Positions 1 to 5,344 of a stretch of DNA of 8,326 nt are shown piece after piece (within the stretch, counting starts at the first letter, position 1; every line of letters starts with the position of its first letter). Position numbers and translations under genes: made by a program. The notes beneath the pieces were generated by a model, which did not search any database, had not been told where the DNA came from, and saw only the letters and a program-made list of their open reading frames with translations. Location of the stretch: the NCBI GenBank assembly GCA_016875975.1, contig VGOF01000055.1, positions 1 through 8,326 on the forward strand, read 5' to 3'. This DNA comes from Chloroflexota bacterium. Its GTDB lineage: Bacteria; Chloroflexota; Dehalococcoidia; GIF9; UBA5629.

Positions 1-943
1 AGGGAACTTTCAGGATGCAAGCTTCTTCTTGAACTCCTCCGGAGTCTGTGAGGAGCAGTCGGGCATTGCTCTCGAGCTGGAGGAAAGCGAGAAAGTCCAA
101 TGGTTCGACGAGTTCGATGTTCTTGGGCTTGAGGCGAAATTGCCTCATCATCTTTGCGGCACGTGGGTGGATTGGATATATGACAGGGAGGGAAAACTCT
201 GAAGCTACTAGCTCCAACCCTTGGAGTATTCCCTTGAGTCTTGTGCTATTGTCTACGTTTTCTTGGCGGTGAAGTGTTACCAGGAAGTAGGTTCTGGGTT
301 CGAGGTTCAGGGCTCTGTGTTCTGCGTGTGAGGTGATGGGTCTAAAGTTGCGATTGGGGCTTCTTCTGGCTATTTCCAGGTTTTGATAGACGGCATCAAC
401 TATGGTGTTTCCGGTAACGAAGATTTTGTTTTTGGGGATGCCTTCGTGGAGCAGTATTGACTTGGCCTTCTTGGTAGGGGCGAACAGGTAGTCGGAGCAG
501 CGGTCGGCCAGGATGCGATTTATCTCCTCGGGCATTTGTCGGTCGTAACTTCTCAGACCAGCCTCGACATGTCCTACTTGTACATGTAGTTTAGTTGCGG
601 CCAGGGCACCAGCTAGCACTGAATTGGTGTCTCCTTCGACCAAGACGACGTCCGGCCTGTCTTTTAGCAGCACTTCCTCTACTCCTACGAGTATTTTTGC
701 TGTTTGCTCGGCGTGGGAACCGGAGCCAGCGTCTATGTTGTATCTGGCATCTGGCAGTTTGAGTTGCTCGAAGAAAATCCTATCCAGGTTGTAGGAGTAG
801 TGTTGTCCTGTGTGTAGGATATAGTAATCTGCCCCTTTTCCTTCTAATGCTCTTATCACAGGAGTCATCTTTATTATCTCCGGACGTGTTCCCAGGATTA
901 TGGCGATTTTGCGTTGGGTTCTCTTTTTGCTTTTCGTACTCAT
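1..943 (-). CDS. wecB: UDP-N-acetylglucosamine 2-epimerase (non-hydrolysing), 3' end outside the window
   Basis: Interconverts UDP-GlcNAc and UDP-ManNAc in the cytoplasm, supplying ManNAc for surface glycans. I translated the minus strand from the ATG at 943 and found 314 codons open to the window edge; the family is about 370 residues, so roughly 60 C-terminal residues are missing. Motifs in order are GTRPE (18-22), GQH (46-48), EGDT (103-106), HVEAGLRS (125-132), PEEINR (138-143), TGNTIVDAV (177-185), HRQENVD (225-231) and DSGGVQEEA (300-308). By family alignment D105, E127, E139 and H225 match the catalytic residues. The start overlaps the glycosyltransferase stop (ATGA), and an AAGG lies 7 nt upstream, so translation is probably coupled. 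Residues about 192-217 look slightly longer than in relatives and coincide with a heptamer DNA repeat. No frameshift was seen. The family is certain; the exact biological product is inferred. Confidence 0.95.
   Translation of the reverse strand, partial: MSTKSKKRTQRKIAIILGTRPEIIKMTPVIRALEGKGADYYILHTGQHYSYNLDRIFFEQLKLPDARYNIDAGSGSHAEQTAKILVGVEEVLLKDRPDVVLVEGDTNSVLAGALAATKLHVQVGHVEAGLRSYDRQMPEEINRILADRCSDYLFAPTKKAKSILLHEGIPKNKIFVTGNTIVDAVYQNLEIARRSPNRNFRPITSHAEHRALNLEPRTYFLVTLHRQENVDNSTRLKGILQGLELVASEFSLPVIYPIHPRAAKMMRQFRLKPKNIELVEPLDFLAFLQLESNARLLLTDSGGVQEEACILKVP
290..324. repeat. Heptamer tandem repeat inside wecB
   Basis: On the plus strand, five consecutive 7-bp units read GGTTCTG, GGTTCGA, GGTTCAG, GGCTCTG and TGTTCTG; the first three share GGTTC exactly. 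It falls in a poorly conserved wecB stretch just before the LVTLHR motif and keeps the reading frame. It looks like a short replication-slippage expansion tolerated in a surface loop. Confidence 0.6.
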
Positions 944-1683
944 ATCAATGCCTTGAGGCGGTGTTTGATGACGCTGAGGGCGACGCCGAGGCCGTGTGGT
1001 ATGGGATGCAGGCTTGAGCCTTGGGAGTGGTAGACGCAGGAAATGGGCACCTCGGTGATGATTAGTCCTTTTTTTCTGGCTTTTGTGAGCACTTCAACGC
1101 TAAAGCCGAAGCCGGTTTCGGTGATGTCAATTGAGTCCAGCAGCCTCTGGCTATGTGCCCGGAAGCAGCACTGGGAGTCGGTTATCTTAACTCTGGAGCC
1201 GAGGTTGTATAGCCAGGTGATGACGTCGATGCCGAATTTGCGATAGCGACGGATGTTAGTTTGTGGAGTTGGTAGAGTTTGTAGGGTTTGTTGAGTTTGT
1301 TGTGGGAAGCGGGAGCCGATGACTAAGTCTGCCTTGTTGTCTGAGATGGGGGACACCAGCATTGGTATTTCGTCCGGGTTGTGCTGGCCATCGCCGTCCA
1401 GAGTCACCAGGACATCGGCATGGTTTGCTTTAGCTGCTTGAAATCCTGACTTTGTAGCAGCGCCGGCGCCTTTTCGTTTTTGGTGTCTTATAACCTCCGC
1501 ACCGGCTGCCCTGGCGATTTCGGAGGTTTTGTCTGTTGAACCATCGTCGATGACGATGACTTTGTCAACGTATTTTTTTGCCCTGGTGACTATATCGGCA
1601 ATGAATTGCGCTTCGTTCAGGCAAGGAATAGCGGCGAGGATTTTAGGATGAGACTTATGGTGATTGGTTGATAATTGAGACAT
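940..1683 (-). CDS. Family 2 glycosyltransferase, dolichyl/polyprenyl-phosphate sugar synthase-like
   Basis: A 247-residue, single-domain GT-A glycosyltransferase. Visible motifs are the N-terminal IPCLNEAQFIADIV (19-32), the nucleotide-binding DDGSTDKT (46-53), the metal/catalytic DGDGQH (96-101), GSRF (123-126) and a C-terminal HSQGSSLHPIPHG segment (219-231). This layout matches the DPM1/DPG-synthase-like branch of GT2, which transfers a sugar from a nucleotide donor to polyprenyl phosphate at the inner membrane face. Donor and acceptor cannot be read from the sequence. No transmembrane tail is present, so it would act as a peripheral enzyme. After GSRF there is an odd low-complexity run of five tripeptides (QQT, QQT, LQT, LPT, PQT; 128-142). 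The ATG at 1683 has no clear Shine-Dalgarno. The gene sits 41 bp after the four-helix-bundle gene, and its stop overlaps the wecB start, so an envelope-glycan role is likely. Confidence 0.9.
   Translation of the reverse strand: MSQLSTNHHKSHPKILAAIPCLNEAQFIADIVTRAKKYVDKVIVIDDGSTDKTSEIARAAGAEVIRHQKRKGAGAATKSGFQAAKANHADVLVTLDGDGQHNPDEIPMLVSPISDNKADLVIGSRFPQQTQQTLQTLPTPQTNIRRYRKFGIDVITWLYNLGSRVKITDSQCCFRAHSQRLLDSIDITETGFGFSVEVLTKARKKGLIITEVPISCVYHSQGSSLHPIPHGLGVALSVIKHRLKALI
951..954 (-). promoter_or_regulatory. Ribosome binding site of wecB
   Basis: AAGG lies 7 nt before the wecB ATG, inside the last codons of the upstream glycosyltransferase gene. With the ATGA stop/start overlap it supports the start at 943 and translational coupling of the two genes. 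Confidence 0.5.
1259..1303. repeat. Five tandem 9-bp units in the glycosyltransferase gene
   Basis: Plus-strand units are GTTTGTGGA, GTTGGTAGA, GTTTGTAGG, GTTTGTTGA and GTTTGTTGT. The 9-bp period is three codons, so on the coding strand each unit adds one tripeptide, giving QQT, QQT, LQT, LPT, PQT at residues 128-142. Copy number changes would keep the frame. Confidence 0.8.
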
Positions 1684-1724
1684 ATTGAATACTGTTAGAG
1701 ATTAAGTTGCGACTTGTTGAATAT

Positions 1725-2102
1725 TCATTGAGATTGTTTGTTGAGTTTTCGGGAGCTAGAGATCAAGTTGTTAAGTTTGAGCCCCAGTTTATCGACGGTA
1801 GTTAGGAGACCTGAGATTGACTGAGATTGATTAAAGTAACCAAGTTCCTGTGCGATAAGCAAATGGCTTTTTAGTTCATAGAGTGAACCTCTTGCATTGA
1901 GATAGAATCTAGCCTTATCCAAATGATGATAGCGCCCAAAGCCTTCTGCAATGTTAGCTGGTACAGATAAGGCTGCTCGCCTAATTTGAGGAATAAGTAC
2001 GAAAGCCTCTTCCTTGGGGAAATCAGCAGTTAGTCGGTAAGTTTCCATAGTGATGTTCTTTCCCATCTGCCAAACGGCGAGGTCTTCAAATGATTTAATC
2101 AT
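1725..2102 (-). CDS. Four-helix-bundle protein, 23S rRNA intervening-sequence (IVP/S23) family
   Basis: From the ATG at 2102 this is 125 residues, the usual length for this family (PF05635/TIGR02436). Signature segments are IKSFEDLAVWQ at the N-terminus, then a FPKEE turn, the highly conserved QIRRAALSVPANIAEGFGR, and ARGSLYELKSHLLIAQELGY. Relatives form small, entirely helical bundles, some encoded inside 23S rRNA genes and many free-standing; their biochemical role is unsettled. No rRNA is present here, so this is the free-standing type. A TTG at 2126 in frame would add eight residues, but homologues begin near MKSFEDL, so I prefer the ATG; neither start has a clear Shine-Dalgarno. The gene is visibly more AT-rich (about 42% GC in lines I counted) than glmS, queA or fhs, and it separates glmS from the glycosyltransferase, which suggests later insertion. 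Confidence 0.9.
   Translation of the reverse strand: MIKSFEDLAVWQMGKNITMETYRLTADFPKEEAFVLIPQIRRAALSVPANIAEGFGRYHHLDKARFYLNARGSLYELKSHLLIAQELGYFNQSQSISGLLTTVDKLGLKLNNLISSSRKLNKQSQ
1811..1830. repeat. Exact 10-bp tandem duplication
   Basis: CTGAGATTGA occurs twice back to back on the plus strand, inside the four-helix-bundle gene where it encodes part of the NQSQSIS stretch between the third and fourth predicted helices. Ten bp is not a codon multiple, so a recent duplication would have needed compensation; it may simply be chance. Confidence 0.5.
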
Positions 2103-2130
2103 AATAACTGGGCTTTGTGCAGCCAAGTTT

Positions 2131-2161
2131 CTATTAGTCTCAACCGATCCCTATCAGTCTC
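2131..2161. repeat. Near-identical 11-bp direct repeats between glmS and the four-helix-bundle gene
   Basis: CTATTAGTCTC (2131-2141) and CTATCAGTCTC (2151-2161) differ at one base and start exactly 20 bp apart, filling most of the short gap after the glmS stop. Spacing close to two helical turns would suit a protein site, but a slippage remnant or chance is equally possible. Confidence 0.4.
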
Positions 2162-2170
2162 TATAACTAC

Positions 2171-3946
2171 CTACTTTACGGTCACTGACTTGGCCAGGTT
2201 GCGGGGTTTGTCCGGGTCTTTGCCGAGGCTGACGGCCATGTGATAGGCCAGTAGTTGTAGGGGAACCACGGTTATCATGGGATATAGAAGCTCGTTGACC
2301 TTTGGAATCTTTACCCAGAAGTCGAAAATTTCGTTCTTTCTATCGGATAAGGCAATGATATAGGCACCACGAGATTTAGCTTCCATAGCATTGCTCATGG
2401 TCTCGTGGTAGCTGTAATCGTCTGGGCAGATAACAGCTACAGGGGTACCTTGTTCTATCAGGGCAAGCGTGCCGTGTTTTAGCTCACCAGCAGGCATACC
2501 CTCAGCATGTACGTAGGAGACCTCTTTTAGCTTCAATGCGCCTTCTGAGGCAATGGCGAAGTTGATACCTCTGGCTATGTAATAGAAGTCATGTTTTTCC
2601 TTTAAGCGCTCGCTTAGCTGCTTCAGGCGCTCATTGTTCCACTCAATGGTCCTGGCCACCTTGCTTTTCATTCCTTTAATATCCTTGACGGCTTTGTCGA
2701 AGGAATTGACCATGGAAAAAGAGAGCAGGTAGAAGATGGCGAGCTGGCTAAGAAAAGATTTGGTGGCGGCTACACATTGTTCGGGGCCGCAGTTAAGATA
2801 GATAACATGGTCGCTCATATCTGCTAGCTGTGACTGTGGTCTGTTCACTATGGAGACAATCATGGCCTTTTGGTCTCTAGCTCTTTTTACGCCTTCGAGC
2901 ACGTCGGCTGTTTCACCGCTTTGGGACACTGCCAATACTACGGTGTTCCTGTCTACGGATTCAGCGAAATAATGGAATTCAGAGGCCATGACCACATCAC
3001 AGAACCTCCTGCCTACCTTTGAGAAAAGGTATCTGCCAACCAGGGCCGCATATCTTGAGGTTCCGCAGGCGGTCACGATTACTTGTCCGGCTCGGAGTAT
3101 GTCCATGGCTATTTCAGTGAAAGCTTCCTTGTCCTGTCTTACTGCTGCTTCCAGTGCCTCTGGCTGTTCCATTATCTCTTTGAGCATGAAATAGTCGTAA
3201 CCTTGCTTATCGGTATCGCGCCATTTAGCCCGTATGTTTCTGGGCTTCTTGTGTAACTTTTTCCCTGTTGCGTCGTAAAATTCGACGTTGTCTTTTGTCA
3301 GTACCGCTACCTCGGTGTCGGCTAAGGGCATGAGTTTATCGGCTTTTCCAGAGAAGGCCAGTACATCACTGGCAGCGAAAAAGGCGCCATCTCCCAATCC
3401 GATAGCCAGAGGGCTGTCTTTCCTTGTGCCTACAATCTTGTCGGCGCCACGTGATGACGTGGCCAGGAAGGCATAGGACCCTTTCAATTTCGGGGCTACT
3501 GCCAGGACTGCTTCTTCAAGGGAGCAATTATTCTTCATCTCCTCTTCAATGAGGTGAGGAATTACCTCTGTGTCTGTCTCTGAAGTGAAATGGTGGCCGT
3601 TAGTGGATAGCTGCTTGCGTAACTCCTGATAGTTATCGATTATGCCGTTGTGTACTACAGCTATGGTTGCGGTACAGTCACAGTGCGGGTGAGCGTTGGC
3701 TTGTGTTACGCCCCCGTGTGTAGCCCAGCGTGTGTGTCCGATAGCTGTGTTACCGAGCATTTTGCTGAGGTGATATCTGGACTCGATTTCGCCCAACTTG
3801 CCCACACCTTTGCACAGGAGCAGGTTTCCGTTGTTGAGTGTAGCGATGCCGGCGGAGTCATAGCCCCGGTATTCGACACGCCTCAGCCCTTCAATGACCA
3901 TTGGAGCTGCTGTCTCGTTACCGCAATAGCCTATGATGCCGCACAT
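2171..3946 (-). CDS. glmS: Glutamine--fructose-6-phosphate aminotransferase (isomerizing)
   Basis: Makes glucosamine-6-phosphate and glutamate from fructose-6-phosphate and glutamine, the entry step to UDP-GlcNAc. The 591-residue protein is complete and close to the family length of about 600. The N-terminal class II amidotransferase domain begins with Met-Cys2 (the nucleophile after Met removal) and shows HTRWATHG (71-78), HNG (99-101) and SETDTEV (122-128). Two SIS sugar-isomerase domains follow, with ACGTS (293-297), SQSGETADVL (341-350), VAATKSF (392-398) and ALKLKEVSY...GELKHG (470-492). The C-terminus ends in the typical DKPRNLAKSVTVK. There is no Shine-Dalgarno before the ATG; instead a perfect TATAAT lies 8 nt upstream, so initiation is probably leaderless. 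It is the first gene of the left-hand envelope cluster and feeds the same amino-sugar pool that wecB uses. Confidence 0.98.
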   Translation of the reverse strand: MCGIIGYCGNETAAPMVIEGLRRVEYRGYDSAGIATLNNGNLLLCKGVGKLGEIESRYHLSKMLGNTAIGHTRWATHGGVTQANAHPHCDCTATIAVVHNGIIDNYQELRKQLSTNGHHFTSETDTEVIPHLIEEEMKNNCSLEEAVLAVAPKLKGSYAFLATSSRGADKIVGTRKDSPLAIGLGDGAFFAASDVLAFSGKADKLMPLADTEVAVLTKDNVEFYDATGKKLHKKPRNIRAKWRDTDKQGYDYFMLKEIMEQPEALEAAVRQDKEAFTEIAMDILRAGQVIVTACGTSRYAALVGRYLFSKVGRRFCDVVMASEFHYFAESVDRNTVVLAVSQSGETADVLEGVKRARDQKAMIVSIVNRPQSQLADMSDHVIYLNCGPEQCVAATKSFLSQLAIFYLLSFSMVNSFDKAVKDIKGMKSKVARTIEWNNERLKQLSERLKEKHDFYYIARGINFAIASEGALKLKEVSYVHAEGMPAGELKHGTLALIEQGTPVAVICPDDYSYHETMSNAMEAKSRGAYIIALSDRKNEIFDFWVKIPKVNELLYPMITVVPLQLLAYHMAVSLGKDPDKPRNLAKSVTVK

Positions 3947-3954
3947 TTCTTTGT

Positions 3955-3982
3955 ATTATACCTGATGACCTTTTGATAGCAA
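3955..3982 (-). promoter_or_regulatory. Sigma70-like promoter of glmS, probably giving a leaderless mRNA
   Basis: Reading the minus strand, TTGCTA (3982-3977) is followed after 16 bp by a perfect TATAAT (3960-3955). A better-looking TTGACC (3989-3984) lies upstream but at 23 bp spacing, too long for a classical promoter. Only 8 nt separate TATAAT from the glmS ATG, so transcription should start within a few bases of the start codon. Confidence 0.7.
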
Positions 3983-3988
3983 AGGTCA
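3966..3988. promoter_or_regulatory. Palindromic operator candidate over the glmS promoter
   Basis: TGACCTTT and AAAGGTCA form perfect 8-bp inverted arms around a 7-bp centre. The palindrome covers the whole -35 element and part of the -35/-10 spacer, a typical place for a dimeric repressor. Neither strand has a T run behind it, so an intrinsic terminator is unlikely. The binding protein is unknown. Confidence 0.5.
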
Positions 3989-4081
3989 AGGGGGGAGTGG
4001 CGTAGTCCTTCAGGGTTATCTTTGTGGGGCTGAGGCGACGGCTATGTGTCTGCCGTCTGTAGGCGGTTGTGCGTTAGCAGG

Positions 4082-5104
4082 TCAAAGGATGAGCATGGCG
4101 TCGCCAAAGCTGTAAAAGCGGTAGCGAAGGTCCCTTGCCTCCTGGTAGGCTCGAAGGATAAATTCCCTGTCAGCGAAGGCTGAAACCAACATCAGCAGCG
4201 TTGACTTGGGCAGGTGGAAGTTGGTAACAAGTGCGTCCGCAGTTCGAAACTGGTATCCGGGAAGGATGAACAGGTCAACCCAGCCGGAAAATGGCTGGAC
4301 TCTGCCTGACTGACTGGCTGCTTCTACCAGTCGAAGAGTGCTGGTACCGACGACGATAATGCGTTTTCCTGCTCTTTTGGTCTTGGTGAGTAAATCGGCA
4401 ACCTCGGGGTTCAGTTCGCCGTATTCCTTGTGAATTGGATGGTGGCTGGGGTCTCCCACGCGAACCGGCCGGAAAGTATCCAGGCCTATATGAAGTGTGA
4501 CGAAAGCTAGATTTACTCCTTTTTGCTGTATTTCTGCCAGTAATCTGGGTGTGAAGTGAAGCCCAGCGGTGGGTGCGGCTACGCTGCCTTTTACCCTGGC
4601 ATAAACGGTCTGGTAGCGTTCGGGGTCAGATAGTGGTGCATGGATGTATGGTGGCAGAGGCGTCTTCCCCATTCGCTCCAGCAGGACCTCGTCTGAAACA
4701 CGTACCAGTCGGATGCCACCTGCTCGCTGTTCAAGGATTTCGATGATTAGTTCCTGTCCGGGGTCACTCGGCTCAGGGATTATGCTGAGCTTTGTGCCGG
4801 GTTTTGTTTTCCTTCCTCGTCCAACCAGAGTTTCCCAGATGCAACTATTGATGCGGCGCAGCAATAGCAGTTCTATTTCGCTAGTGTCCCTCTTGCCGAT
4901 AAGCCGTGCCGGTATTACCCTGCTGTCGTTGAAAACCAGCGTGTCTCCGTTCTCCAGATGCTGAAGGATGTCGTGGAAGGTGCGATGCTCAATGGAGCTT
5001 TTCTTGCGGTGGAGGACCATGAGGCGTGATTGGTCTCGCGGCTCCAGCGGTGTTTGAGCGATAAGCTCTGGTGGCAGGTAATAGTCGAAGTCATTGGTTT
5101 TCAT
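4082..5104 (-). CDS. queA: S-adenosylmethionine:tRNA ribosyltransferase-isomerase
   Basis: Transfers and isomerises the ribosyl part of SAM onto preQ1 at the wobble base of GUN-anticodon tRNAs, giving epoxyqueuosine. The 340-residue protein has the usual length and all main family segments: FDYYLPPELIAQTPLEPRD (6-24), VFNDSRVIPARL (57-68), GRGRKTKPG (95-103), PLPPYI (149-154), YQTVYA (164-169), GSVAAPTAGLHFT (173-185), HIGLDTFRPV (205-214), VGTSTLRLVEAA (252-263), TNFHLPKSTLLMLVSAF (294-310) and the terminal FGDAMLI. In the HIGLDTF motif Asp209 stands where I expect Gly (GxGTF). The ATG at 5104 lies 12 bp after the DUF2905 stop with no obvious Shine-Dalgarno, so expression probably depends on the upstream genes. 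No preQ1 riboswitch-like leader has room to exist here. The tRNA guanine transglycosylase is not in the window. Confidence 0.97.
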   Translation of the reverse strand: MKTNDFDYYLPPELIAQTPLEPRDQSRLMVLHRKKSSIEHRTFHDILQHLENGDTLVFNDSRVIPARLIGKRDTSEIELLLLRRINSCIWETLVGRGRKTKPGTKLSIIPEPSDPGQELIIEILEQRAGGIRLVRVSDEVLLERMGKTPLPPYIHAPLSDPERYQTVYARVKGSVAAPTAGLHFTPRLLAEIQQKGVNLAFVTLHIGLDTFRPVRVGDPSHHPIHKEYGELNPEVADLLTKTKRAGKRIIVVGTSTLRLVEAASQSGRVQPFSGWVDLFILPGYQFRTADALVTNFHLPKSTLLMLVSAFADREFILRAYQEARDLRYRFYSFGDAMLIL

Positions 5105-5116
5105 GTGGTAGGTTGG

Positions 5117-5341
5117 TTATCGGTTCAGGAAGTAGAGGATGAGGTTTATGATAAGCGTCAGGATGATGCTCAAGATGAGAAAGGTAACGATGGGGAAATA
5201 GAAAGAGAAACCTTCTTTCTTGATGATGATGTCGCCGGGCAGTTTGCCGAAGAATGGGATATGCTGGCCAAAGAGCAGTAATAAGCCGATGAGAATGATG
5301 ATACCGCCGACTATGAGCAGAATCTTGCCCATCCCTTCCAT
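5117..5341 (-). CDS. DUF2905 small membrane protein
   Basis: A 74-residue integral membrane protein with two hydrophobic segments, about residues 7-25 and 48-72. The loop between them holds the family hallmark FGKLPGDIIIKKEGFSFYFPI (31-51), matching the DUF2905 (PF11146) pattern of GxLPGDI followed by FYFP. Its function is unknown. The start at 5341 is fixed by an AGGAG eight nt upstream; a second ATG three codons in is too close to any Shine-Dalgarno. The gene begins 3 bp after the synthetase stop and ends 12 bp before queA, so the three are likely cotranscribed. From memory, DUF2905 genes often sit beside queA or ruvB in other bacteria, which fits this placement. Confidence 0.9.
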   Translation of the reverse strand: MEGMGKILLIVGGIIILIGLLLLFGQHIPFFGKLPGDIIIKKEGFSFYFPIVTFLILSIILTLIINLILYFLNR

Positions 5342-5344
5342 TGT

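Noticed and set aside
1..943. Apparent gene-free 940-base stretch at the left edge, or a broken gene
   Set aside because: Translating the minus strand from the ATG at 943 gives an uninterrupted WecB frame to the window edge; it only lacks a stop because the gene continues outside.
1725..2102. Accessory (Avd-like) gene of a diversity-generating retroelement
   Set aside because: Avd proteins share this fold, but no reverse transcriptase, template repeat or variable repeat is present; the sequence fits the free-standing IVP family.
4037..4057. GACGGC/GCCGTC hairpin downstream of queA as a terminator
   Set aside because: The 6-bp stem has a 9-nt loop and no T run follows on the minus strand; too weak to call.
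3947..4081. glmS ribozyme/riboswitch upstream of glmS
   Set aside because: A perfect -10 element lies 8 nt before the ATG, leaving no leader from that promoter, and I see no ribozyme-like core in the gap.
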